From contig JBBDWJ010000188.1 of assembly GCA_040902925.1 (NCBI GenBank), positions 1 to 25,105 of the forward strand: 25,105 nt of DNA. Direction: 5' to 3'. The translations under genes and the position numbers were made by a program. Shown here one piece after another: positions 9,109 through 18,871 of the stretch. Position 1 is the first letter of the stretch; every line of letters starts with the position of its first letter. A model generated the notes under the pieces. That model saw only the letters and a list, made by a program, of their open reading frames with translations. It ran no database searches and had not been told where the DNA came from. This DNA comes from JBBDWJ01 sp040902925. GTDB lineage: Bacteria > Acidobacteriota > Terriglobia > Bryobacterales > UBA6623.

Positions 9109-9348
9109 TCACCGGCCGACCGCGTGCTCCGCAAATTTCGCGCCACGCTCATAGAGCTCGCGCCCGCGTTCGCTGATTTCCCGGCCCTTATCCACGGCCC
9201 GATCCTGCATTTCTTCGGCTGTGCGCAGCAGTTTCCGCCGTGTACGTCTTCCGGATTGCGGCGCGTAGAGCATCGCGATGCAACTGCCGACGACGGCTCC
9301 AAACGCGAAGCAGAACAGGCCGGCGCCGAATTGGTCGCTCTTGTTCAT
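9109..9348 (-). CDS. YtxH-domain protein
   Basis: 79 residues from ATG 9348, preceded by a strong GGAGG (9356-9360 on the complement). A single transmembrane segment (GLFCFAFGAVVGSCIAMLYA) is followed directly by APQSGRRTRRKL, the hallmark of YtxH-like proteins, and then a charged helix (AEEMQDRAVDKGREISERGRE). The family consists of small membrane-anchored, often stress-induced proteins with a cytoplasmic coiled helix; biochemical function is unknown. The length is typical. Confidence 0.8.
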   Translation of the reverse strand: MNKSDQFGAGLFCFAFGAVVGSCIAMLYAPQSGRRTRRKLLRTAEEMQDRAVDKGREISERGRELYERGAKFAEHAVGR

Positions 9349-9649
9349 CTTGGGTCCTCCGATAGATAGACCGCGCGCCAGGTCATTGTGTTACCGAACA
9401 CCCGTTGGACGCACCACCGCCTGGCTACGCCGGCCAATCCAATCACGGCCGGGCATGTGACCGCGAGGCATGCGATAGTGAAAAAGGTCCGGCAGCGGCC
9501 AGAGGCATGGCTAGGGCCGAGTAACTCCGCTTTCCTTTTCTGAGCACGAAGTATTGTGCCGAGACCGCCGTCTCGAGGAAATCTATACGGCCTTGAAACA
9601 CTGCAGGATTTCGGACCGTCTAACCTTTTTGAGCGCCCCGGAGGTTCCT
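9349..9649. other. divergent intergenic region, 301 bases
   Basis: This region lies between the YtxH-like gene (-) and the TPR/TamB-Omp85 operon (+). Apart from the YtxH ribosome-binding site at its left edge and the candidate ECF promoter at its right edge, I see no gene, RNA or repeat. Confidence 0.5.
9594..9624 (+). promoter_or_regulatory. candidate ECF-sigma (RpoE-type) promoter of the TPR/TamB-Omp85 operon
   Basis: TGAAAC (9594-9599) and CGTCTAAC (9617-9624) are 17 bases apart. This is the spacing and AAC/CGTC(TAA) signature typical of extracytoplasmic-function sigma factors. A start about six bases downstream would give a leader of about 20 bases containing the GGAGG at 9640-9644 and the ATG at 9650. 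Envelope-stress control would fit an outer-membrane assembly operon. This is based on pattern only. Confidence 0.4.
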
Positions 9650-10264
9650 ATGTGTTTTCGATCGACCGCGTTACTTGCCTTAGTCCTCGCGTTGCCGGCT
9701 GGAATGTTGCTGGCCGCAGACCTGGGCGAAGCGGAGCGGCTATACCAGGAGAAGCAATATAGCCAGGCTGAAGCAGCATCGCGCGGCGTCGCTGACTCCG
9801 AACCGGAGAACGCCAAGGCCAATTACCTTCTCGGCGCGGCGCTGCTGGAGCAGGATAAGATCGACGAGGCTGAGCCGCGGCTTAAAAAGGCTGTGGAGCT
9901 AAACTATGCGCCGGACCAGGCGAAGGTCGCGCTGGCCCGGGTCCATTTGCAGCGGCAGCAGTACGACCAAGCGATGGCGCTTCTGAACGAGGCCAATGGC
10001 GCGAACGCCGAGAACGCCGAGGTGTATCTCTATCGCGGGATCGCATTCGCCAACCGCAGCCAGTTCAACGAAGCGGTAAAGGATCTCGACAAAGCAGTTC
10101 AGATGAATCCGAACGAAGCCAAGGCTCACTATTACGCGGGCCTGGCCTACAACGGCGTCAAGCGGCCAGACAAGATGGTGGAGCATTTTCAGATGTTCCT
10201 GAAGTTGGCGCCGGACGCTCCGGAAGCCCCACGGGTGCGGTCGCTGCTGCGCAACATCCGATGA
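9650..10264 (+). CDS. periplasmic TPR-repeat protein
   Basis: I chose ATG 9650 because GGAGG lies five bases upstream and it opens a signal peptide (MCFRSTALLALVLALPAGMLLAAD). The product is 204 residues. After cleavage there are about five tetratricopeptide repeats: LGEAERLYQEKQYSQAEA, NAKANYLLGAALLEQDKIDE, YAPDQAKVALARVHLQRQQYD, NAEVYLYRGIAFANRSQFNEAV and EAKAHYYAGLAYNGVKRPDK. A short tail ends SLLRNIR. It lies 16 bases upstream of the TamB-Omp85 gene on the same strand, so the two are almost certainly one operon. A scaffold role for the outer-membrane machine is plausible by context only. Confidence 0.85.
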   Translation: MCFRSTALLALVLALPAGMLLAADLGEAERLYQEKQYSQAEAASRGVADSEPENAKANYLLGAALLEQDKIDEAEPRLKKAVELNYAPDQAKVALARVHLQRQQYDQAMALLNEANGANAENAEVYLYRGIAFANRSQFNEAVKDLDKAVQMNPNEAKAHYYAGLAYNGVKRPDKMVEHFQMFLKLAPDAPEAPRVRSLLRNIR

Positions 10265-10280
10265 CGGCGACAGCCCCCCG

Positions 10281-13200
10281 ATGTCTTTGCAGAAAAAGCG
10301 GCGCCTATTTAGAGCGATCGGAATTGCCGCGGCCGTATTGGCCCTTGTGGTCACGGCCGGAATTTGGCTTTTGCATACCCGCCCGGTGCGCGACTACGTT
10401 CTGGAGCGGACGCGCGCCTACCTGAAATCGGAGTCTGACATTGACTTCGCCGCGACGGATCTCGACTACAACCTCTTTACCGGCCGGGTGTCGGCCAACA
10501 GCCTCCGGCTGACCTCGCTGACTACCGAAAATAGCGAGCCGTTCCTCGAAGCAGAGCGGCTCCGGGTCAACCTCGGCGTGCGCGACCTTTTCGGCGGCAT
10601 CGTTCATATCCAGGACGCTGTCATCGATGGCTTGTCGCTAAACGTAGTCGTCGACGAGCAAGGGCGCAGCAACCTGCCGGGCGGGCAGACCGGGCAAGCG
10701 GCGCCCGCGGAACCAACACCTCTGCCGGCGTTCCTCATCGAGTCTCTCGCCGTAAACGACGGCGCGGCGACCTACGCCGACCGGTCTCGGAATCTGGCCG
10801 CGCAGCTTCCCCGCTGGACCGCCAACGTTAGCGGCAACTCTCTCACCTTCAACCACGAACTGAAGTTTCAAGCGCTCGCGCCCGGCAGCGTTTCCTTCGA
10901 GGGCCGCACGGTTCCGATCGAAACGCTCCATCTCGCTGGCGCGTTCGACACCAATGATCTGACCATCGAAACCTTCGAGCTGCGAACGAACCTGCTGCAG
11001 CTCGCGGTATCGGGAACCGTCGAGGATTTTCAGAGTCCGAATCTACAGCTCAAGGCCAACGGCAGCGCCGACGCCGCTGCGGCCATGCGCTTCCTCGACG
11101 TTGAGCAGGACCTGGCGGGAAATGTTCAAGCCGAAGTCACCGTCTCCGGTGGCCTCGATGATTTGACGGTGGCAGGGACCGTCCGCTCCGCGGATATGCG
11201 CTACGGCGAGCTGCGCGATATGGAACTGGATGCCGCCGGGACTTGGAACGCAACGCGGGAGGCCTTGGAGCTGGAGAAGCTCGCGGTTCGCTCGCCCGCC
11301 GGGCAGCTCGACGCGCAAGGCGAAATCGCTACCGCGGAAAATGCCGGCGCCAGCCGCGTCGAAGCGAGCTTCAGCCGCCTCAACCTGGAAATCCTCAGCC
11401 GGTTGTTCGATGCTCCCGTGCAACTGGCAAGCAACGCCTCGGTTACCGCCACTGCTTCGTGGCCCGGCCTCGACTGGAGCGCGGCGACAGGAGACGCCGA
11501 GGTGGAATTGATCGCCCGGCGCGTTGAGCCGGCGGAAAATCTGCTGCCGGTCGGCGCGTCGCTCACGATCAACGCACAGCCCAATCGCGTGCAAGTGTCC
11601 GCGCGATCGCTGCAGGCTCTCGACAGCCAGCTCGCCGGAAACGTCACCGTCGTCAATCAGCAACAGATCGCCGGCCAGGTCAACGGAGAGGTTGCGGATC
11701 TCAAGATGTTTCTCGGGCGTTTGGGGATGTTTTTGGGCCAGCCCGGAGACGGTCCGCTGCGCGCCGCCGACGTTGCCGGTTCGATGACGCTTACCGCGAA
11801 CCTGACGGGCAGCGTCGAGCAGACCCGCGTCAGCGCGGCGATCGACGGACGCGATCTCGCCGTCGGCGAGCTGACGGGTGGGCAGGCCACGGTCCAGGCT
11901 GACTACAGCGCCGATCGGATTGTCCTACAACAGGCGACCGTGCTCTGGAAAGAACAGACGATCGCGGCGCAGGGCACGATTGGGCTTCAAGGCAACAGCC
12001 CGGCTCTCGACCTGACAGTGAACCTCGATCAGGTTTCGCTGCCCAGCATCCTCGCGGCGGCCGGCCAGCACGCGCCCGTGGAAGGCACGCTGAACATGAA
12101 CGCAGTGGTGCAAGGCACCGTCGATGCGCCGCAGGCGTCAGCCGACCTTGTGGTGTCGGAGCTGGTTGCGTATCAGGAACCGTGGGGGAGTCTCACGGCG
12201 CACGCGCAATGGCAGGATCAGACGATCGCGGTCACAAATCTTGAATTGCAAAAACTGAACGCCCAGGGCGAAGCCGGCTTGCTGCGCGCCAGCGGAACGT
12301 ATGCAACCGAAACAGAGGAATACACGCTGCAGGCCGACGGCCAGCAGTTGGAGATCAGGAATCTCACTCTGCCCGACGGCACGATTGTACGCGGCCTGTT
12401 CAATGCAAACTTTCAGGGAAAAGGAACCGTCGAGCAGCCTGGCATCGAAGGCAAGCTCGAGGCCCAGCAGCTACAGATCGGCGAGCGCTCGCTGGGCGAT
12501 CTTTCTTCTTCGTTGGCGCTGAATGATGGCACGGCGCGGCTCAACGCGAATCTGCCGCGCTACAATCTCGCGGCCGACGCGGAGATTCGCACCGCCGCGC
12601 CGTATGCATCGCAAATTCAATTGACCGCCGATCAGACCGATCTCTCGCAGCTCGAAATCGAAGCCTCGGGAGACACGCTTTCGGGATCGGTGAGCGCCAC
12701 CGTCGAGGCCTCCGGCGAAATCGACAACTGGCGGCAGGGCAGCCTGACGGCCCGCGTCAGCAGCCTGCAGGTCGGCTTCGGGGAAAGGTCGGTGACCAAC
12801 GACGGCGATCTGGTTATACGTTACGCGGATGAAGTATTCAGCGTCGATCGGTCAACTCTCCATATGGACGGCTCGCGAATCACCGCCGACGGTTCCCTGC
12901 CCCTCGAAGCGTCGGCGCCCGCCGGTAAGGTAACCATCGATTCCGACCTCAACCTCGACACGCTGGCTTCGATGGTTCCCAGCGAAGAGCCGCTGGCCGC
13001 GCAAGGGCAGCTTGCGCTCCACGCATCGCTCGAAGGCACGCTCACGAATCTCACTCCGCAGTTCGAGGCGACTCTCTCGCAAGCCGCATTTTTTACTCCC
13101 GCCATGGTCTCGCCGCTGATGGGCGTCGATGCGGCGGTGCGGCTTCGCGACGGCGCGCTGCATCTCGACGAGATGAAGGCGAGTTGGGCGGGCGCCAACA

Positions 13201-16200
13201 TCTCGGCGGGCGGCCAGGTCCCGCTTGGATTTCTTTCGACCGCGGAACTCCCTTTCAACCTGCCGCAGAGCCAGGAGCCGTTGAGCTTCCGTTTCGACCT
13301 GACGGGCCTGGTCATCAATTCGTTTTCGGACTTGCCGCGTGATACCGACGGCACGGTATCCATTCATGCCGAGCTGGAAGCGCCCCGCCTCGAAGTGGAA
13401 GCCATCCGCGGAGAAGTGCGGCTCGATGATCTGCGGCTCAGCTACAAATCGTTTGAGCTCACGCAACAGCGTCCAGCGACTTTGTTGATCGAAAACGGGC
13501 GCGCCGCCGTCGATCATTTCCTGCTCACCGGTCCTGACACCGAAGTCAGCGCCAAGGGCGGCATGGATCTCACGGGCGAGCAGGCGATCGATCTGCAGCT
13601 CACCACGAAGACTGATCTTGGCATTCTCACGCTGGCGACTGATGACATCACCGCCGCAGGCGCGGCCGAGCTGCAGCTCGCCGTTCGCGGCACGGTTGCG
13701 GAGCCGGTATTCGATGGCGGCTTGCAGCTTCGCGACGGCCAGCTTGCCGTGCCCGATCCGCAGTTTCAGGCGACCGACATGGACGCCGTGGTCCGTTTCC
13801 AGTCGGGTACGATCTCGATCGAATCGCTTTCGGGCAACCTCAACGGCGGAACGCTCAAGGGGAGCGGCACGGTGACGCACGCGGGCGCCGAAATTCAGAA
13901 CGTCAACGTGGATTTGTCGGCCGACAACGTCTTCGCGGATATCCCGGAAGGGCTGCGGACGCTTTCGAATGCCAAGATTCAGCTTCGCTCCGCGGAGAAT
14001 CTAATCAACGTCGGCGGGCAAGTTCAGATACTGGAAGGCTCTTTCAACAACGACATCGAGCTGAACCGGTTTCTGTTCGAATACGTGCGATCGAGCAGCG
14101 TGCCGTCGTTCGTCACCGACCCCGATCCGCTGCTGTCGCGGCTTCGCTACGGCGTCGATGTCGAGACCGTCGATCCCCTGGTGGTGGACAACAATGTGGC
14201 CGAGTTGGCCGCTGATCTCGATGTGCGGCTGGTGGGCACCTACTACCGCCCCAGCCTCACCGGGCGCGTCGATTTGCAGGAAGGCGGCACGCTCTATATT
14301 GGCGAGAACCGCTATTTCATCGACCGCGGCACCATCGATTTCTTCAACGAGGCGCGGATCGAGCCGGTGCTCGACATCGTCGCGCGAACTCAGGCGCAGC
14401 GCAGGTACGATATCGAGCTGCGCATCGCTGGAGGAGGCGCCGAGGAAATCTCAAGCACCTTGACGTCCTCGTCTCACCCCGACCTGGCGGAGCCCGACCT
14501 GATTTCCTTACTGCTGACCGGCAGAACGCGCGAAGAGCTGCGCGGCGAAGAAGTCAACGCGGCCGCCGAGCAATCGCTTTCCTACCTGACCGGCGCGGTG
14601 GGTTCGCGGCTGACACGCGGCGCCGCGGAGTCGCTGGGGCTGAGTGAAGTTCGCATCGAGCCGAACCTGATCGCGGCGGAATCCGACCCCGGCGCGCGGC
14701 TGACCATCGGCCAGGACATCACCGCCGACCTCGGCCTGATCTACTCGATGAATCTGGCCGACAGCGGCGATCAGATCTGGATCGCGCAATACGACGTCAC
14801 CCGGCGATTCACCACCCAAGCGACCAAACAAGAGGACAACACATACCGGTTTGACCTGCGGCATGACCTGCGCTTCGGAGGCGCGCCCGATTCGGGACGG
14901 CTGCCAACCGACGCGCGGCCCAAAAAATCAATCGGCACGATCGATTTCCTGGGGGCCACGGCCTTCGAGCCGAAGGTACTCACCGGGGAGCTCAAGGTGA
15001 AACCGGGCAAGCCTTACGACTTCTTCACGGTGCGGCGCGGCGTCGACCGCCTCGAAAACTTTTTTGCCGGGCAAGACTTCCTGCAGGCCAACATTGACGC
15101 CCGGCGCGATGAGCACGAAGACCGCGTCGACCTTACGGTTCAAATCGAACAAGGGCCGAAGGTCGAGTTTATCTTCGAGGGCTGGAGCGTTCCCAATGAA
15201 ACTCGTGACCGCGTGCGCGAGGTCTGGCGTAAAGGCGTTTTCGACGCACAGCGGGTAAACGAGTCGATGGATGCCATCCGCGAGGCGCTGGTCAAACGGG
15301 ATTACCTGCAGGCCAAAGTCGACCACATCATCAGCACTCCCGAGGAGAACCTCAAGCGCGTCGTCTTCGAGATCCAATTGGGAACCCGCTTCCACGACGT
15401 GGAGCTCGAATTCGACGGCGCGGCGGCGTTCAACCAGAGCGAGCTGCAAAAGCAGCTCCGCAACGCCGAGCTGCTGACGGCGATTTATACGGCCCCCGAA
15501 AAAGTGATCGACTTCCTCGGCCAGCTTTACCGCAGCGAGGGCTATCTCAACGCGAAGATCGACCGCCCCGCGAGCCGCCTGGATGCCGGCAGCGCCACCG
15601 GGCGCGTCGTGATTCCCATCCAGGAAGGGCCGCAGTTCCACATCGCCGGGCTTACATTCGATGGCAACGAGGCCATCGCCGTCGAATCTCTACGCGAAGC
15701 CGTCGTGATTCCGGAGGACCGCGTCTACCGTTCCGAGTTCCTTCAGGACGCCCTCATCCAGATCGAAGAACACTATTGGCGGCAGGGCTACAACGACGTC
15801 GTCGTCACGTTCCAGCCACGAAGGGACGATGCGAACGCCGCGGTGACCATCGCGACGAAGATTGATGAGAACCAGAAGCAGGTGGTCAGCAGCGTCAGTA
15901 TTGAGGGCACGCACGACACCAGTGAGAATATGGTGCTGACCCAGCTCGGCCTGGCGCCCGGCGACACGCTCAATTTCGAACAGGTCAGCAAAGCTCGCCG
16001 GAATCTCTACCGGACGGGCGCGTACTCGCTGGTCGACATCCGATCCAGTCCGCTCGATCAAGAGGCGGACGCGGGCGTGCGGCCCGTGGGTGTGCAAGTC
16101 AAAGTCCGGGAAGTGCGCCCCTTCCAGATCCGCTATGGCGCTTTCTTCGACACCGAGCGTGGCCCCGGGTTTATCGCCGATTTCACGAATCGCAACACTC

Positions 16201-17130
16201 TCGGCGCCGCCCGCGTCATCGGTTTGCGCACGCGCTACGATTCCGATATTCACGAGGCCCGTCTTTACTTCAGCCAACCCTTCATGCGCCGGTGGCCGCT
16301 GCAAAGCACGGTGGCGTCCTTCGCGCGCCGCGAACTCGAAGCCGGGTTCATCACCGACCGCATTGGAATCTCATTCATCCAAGAGACGCGCTGGAAGGAA
16401 AAGTGGGTTCTAAACTACGGGTACCGGTTCGAGAAGACGCACACCTTCGAGCAGGAGGCGGACCCGCTGTTTCCGTTCGATGTTACGATCCACGTCGCGC
16501 CTTTGAACACCACGCTCAGCCGCGAGACGCGCGACGATCTGCTCGACGCCACTCGGGGCTCGTTCGTTTCGAGTGCGTTTGAATATGCGCCGGCGGCGCT
16601 GGGCTCCGATTTGCGGTTTGTGCGTTACTTCGGGCAGTTTTATAAGTACATCGCCCTCGGCGAGCCGCGATCGATTCCGTTTCAGGGCAACGTGCGAAAA
16701 CCGCGCCTGGTNNNNNNNNNNCGGCGCGGCCCGGGTCGGTTTAGCGCGCGGATTGGGCGGTCAAAACTTGATTCCATCCGAGCGTTTTTTCGCGGGCGGC
16801 GGCACGACTATGCGCGGTTTCGCGGAGGACTCGATCGGGCCAGTCAACGTTCTCGACGAACCCGCCGGCGGCAACGCGGTCTTCATCCTCAACAACGAGA
16901 TTCGCTTTCCGCTGATCAGCATCTTCGATGGCGTCGGTTTTGTGGATCTCGGCAACGTGTACGACAGCGTCTCGAATTTCGACCCCTTCGACCTGCGCAA
17001 GTCCGCTGGATTCGGGCTGCGGCTGCGCACGCCTTACTTCCTGCTGCGCGCCGACTATGGGTTTAAGCTCGACCGCAAGCCGGGAGAATCGAGGGGCGCG
17101 TTCTTTTTCAGCATCGGGCAGGCGTTTTGA
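10281..17130 (+). CDS. single-chain TamB-Omp85 fusion (TamB/DUF490 plus POTRA plus BamA/TamA barrel)
   Basis: About 2280 residues from ATG 10281. Residues 12-32 are an inner-membrane anchor. Residues about 35-1330 are AsmA/TamB-type beta-rich repeats (SLRLTSL, ASGTYATETEEYTLQADGQ, LDLTVNLDQVSLPSIL). Residues about 1335-1530 are the conserved TamB C-terminus (GTLYIGENRYFIDRGTIDF, DLISLLLTGRT, LTIGQDITADLGLIYS). A linker of about 20 residues leads to about five POTRA modules starting near 1552, 1628, 1704, 1785 and 1868 (IGTIDFLGA, FHIAGLTFDGNEAI, VSSVSIEGTHDTSENM). A barrel runs from about 1943 to the end with FFAGGGTTMRGF (the VRGF-like L6 motif) and a terminal Phe (FSIGQAF). There is no stop codon between the TamB and POTRA parts. 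Ten Ns at 16712-16721 put the last part in another frame; a true gap length divisible by three would restore one frame. The inferred role is outer-membrane protein assembly and/or lipid transport. Confidence 0.85.
16712..16721. other. assembly gap of ten Ns inside the Omp85 barrel
   Basis: Ten consecutive Ns interrupt the barrel-coding part. Upstream sequence reads KPRLV and downstream reads GAARVGLARGLGG; both fit one Omp85 strand region. Codon phase changes by one across the Ns, so the real gap length should be a multiple of three, assuming no other error. Confidence 0.95.
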
Positions 17131-17198
17131 GGCGCGATTACCGAGGCGCATAGGCCAATCAAGACTTTGATGATGGCCCTCGGCTGCCGCTCCCGTCT

Positions 17199-17215
17199 CT
17201 GGGCTTTGCGCCCAG
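17199..17215 (+). terminator. hairpin between the Omp85 gene and the YihY gene
   Basis: A perfect inverted repeat CTGGGC-TTTGC-GCCCAG ends 16 bases before the ATG at 17232. No T-run follows, so it is not a canonical intrinsic terminator. It could be a weak terminator, a stabilising 3' structure, or a fold near the YihY ribosome-binding site. Confidence 0.25.
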
Positions 17216-17231
17216 CCGCGGAAGCGGAATA

Positions 17232-18242
17232 ATGACAGACGGCCGGAGAGCGCCGGAGCAGTGGGCTCGGCGCGACAATGTTAACCCGAGGGGGCTCCAA
17301 TCCATCGTGTCCAATCCGATCAAGTCCGCCCCCACTCGATCTCGATCTTCACTTCGGGCAGTGTCTGCTATTGGGTCGTTGTTCAAAGAAACGGCCGTTC
17401 AGTGGGAGCGCGACAATGTGAGCAGGAGCGCCGCGGCGTTGGCGTTCTATACGCTTTTCTCCCTGGCCCCTTCGGTGATGATCATCATGGCTGTCGCGGG
17501 CTTGTTCGCCGGCAGGCTGGCGGCGGAGACCGAGCTGCTGCGGCAGATCCATAGGTTCATCGGGCCACGAACCGCCGAATTCGTGCAGGCACTCTCCGAG
17601 GCGGCCAGCACCGGCTCGGGGGCGGCTTCCACGGTGATCGGCCTCGTAATTGCGTTGTTCGGCGCCACGGCCGTCTTCGTGGAGCTGCAAGACTCGCTGA
17701 ACCACATTTGGAACGTCGACCCCAAGCCCGAAAAGTTCTTTCGTCGCTTGCTCTATACACGCCTGCTTTCGTTCCTGATGGTCCTGGGCGTGGGGCTTTT
17801 GTTGTTGGTTGCACTCGGCGTTGGAGCGGTGTTGGCCGCCGTGCAGAGCCGCGTCGGCGATCTTCTGCCCATCCATCCGGCTCTGCTGAACGCAACGAGC
17901 CTGTTCGTCTCGTTCGCATTGATGGTTGTGCTGTTCGCGGCCATTTACAAGACTCTGCCGGACGTGCTGATGTCGTGGAAGGACGTCTGGGTCGGCGCGA
18001 CCATCACGGCCGTGTTCATGGCCGCGGGCCGCTTCCTAATCACGTTGTACCTGGCTCGAAGCAGCATGCGTTCGGTCTACGGCGCCGCCGGTTCGCTGGT
18101 GATCATTCTTTTGTGGGTATACTATTCGGCGCACATTTTTCTGTTGGGCGCGGAATTCACCAAGGCCTACGCGCGGCGGCACGGGTCCAACATTCTGCCG
18201 GCGCGCGGCGCGGTCTGGCGCCGTCGGCCGGCAACCGAATAG
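17232..18242 (+). CDS. YihY/BrkB-family inner-membrane protein
   Basis: 336 residues from ATG 17232, with a purine-rich GGAAGCGGAA upstream. After about 50 polar residues the family core begins: RDNVSRSAAALAFYTLFSLAP, then six hydrophobic segments (SVMIIMAVAGLFAG; STVIGLVIALFGATAVFVEL; LSFLMVLGVGLLLLVALGVG; LFVSFALMVVLFAAIYKTLPD; VWVGATITAVFMAAGRFLI; SLVIILLWVYYSAHIFLLGAE). The motifs DSLNHIWNV and YYSAHIFLLGAEFTKAYA are typical. The old names ribonuclease BN and virulence factor BrkB are misleading; these are membrane proteins of uncertain transport role. It lies 101 bases after the Omp85 gene and could be co-transcribed. Confidence 0.9.
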   Translation: MTDGRRAPEQWARRDNVNPRGLQSIVSNPIKSAPTRSRSSLRAVSAIGSLFKETAVQWERDNVSRSAAALAFYTLFSLAPSVMIIMAVAGLFAGRLAAETELLRQIHRFIGPRTAEFVQALSEAASTGSGAASTVIGLVIALFGATAVFVELQDSLNHIWNVDPKPEKFFRRLLYTRLLSFLMVLGVGLLLLVALGVGAVLAAVQSRVGDLLPIHPALLNATSLFVSFALMVVLFAAIYKTLPDVLMSWKDVWVGATITAVFMAAGRFLITLYLARSSMRSVYGAAGSLVIILLWVYYSAHIFLLGAEFTKAYARRHGSNILPARGAVWRRRPATE

Positions 18243-18252
18243 CTGGCGAATT

Positions 18253-18735
18253 TTAGGCGGCGCCTGCTGGGTCCCGTGAGACCGGGATGGCGAGATCCCT
18301 GCCCGCCGGTTCGCCGCGCCAGGCGTGCGGTGTTCGCGGCAGAGTCTTGCTACGCGAGGTGGCGGCATTGATCAGCCACTGCAATTGGTCGGGGTCGTAC
18401 GGCTCAGCCAGCAATCCGAAAGCGCCATGGTCGAGCAGCTCGAAGCACAGCGTCAACGGTTGCTCGGGCCCGGTGGTGCAGACGACGATCTCGGCGGCGA
18501 CGCCCGAGGCGGCCACGTCGCGCAGCACGTCCCGCCAATCGCCGTCCGGCAGGGTTTCGTCGGTCAACACGATGGGCACCAACGGTTTTGCGCGGAGAAT
18601 CTCGCGGGCCTCAGCGCGGCCCGAGGCCGTGACGACGCGGACGCCCTGATCTTCGATCTGGCGGATCAGGGCGCTTCCGCGCAGCGGGCTCATGACCGCC
18701 AATACCAAGGGAGTTTTCGCTGTGATCAAGTTCAT
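18253..18735 (-). CDS. degenerate response-regulator receiver-domain protein
   Basis: 160 residues from ATG 18735. A TTG two codons later (18729) has better spacing, six bases, from the GGAGG that directly abuts the ATG, so translation may begin there. Residues about 8-125 have a receiver-like alternation: PLVLAVMSPLRG, VPIVLTDETLPDGDW with Asp59 in the phosphoacceptor position, AEIVVCTTGP with Thr88, then GAFGLLAEPYDPDQLQWLI. Two key features are lost: the N-terminal acidic pair is replaced by VMSP, and the invariant Lys of the KP motif is Glu111. The last 30 residues are basic/Pro-rich and probably disordered. It is probably an atypical, phosphorylation-independent receiver. It ends 10 bases from the convergent YihY gene. 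Confidence 0.7.
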   Translation of the reverse strand: MNLITAKTPLVLAVMSPLRGSALIRQIEDQGVRVVTASGRAEAREILRAKPLVPIVLTDETLPDGDWRDVLRDVAASGVAAEIVVCTTGPEQPLTLCFELLDHGAFGLLAEPYDPDQLQWLINAATSRSKTLPRTPHAWRGEPAGRDLAIPVSRDPAGAA

Positions 18736-18871
18736 CCTCCGGGAAACCGTGGACTGATCTTGAACGCAAACACGAGTCTGCGAAACAGGGCGAATGTCTG
18801 GGCTGAAACAGAAAATCACCAGCGTCATACCGAGGGGTCGGCTTTAAGACGGTGGCGTCGAGGGGAAGATG

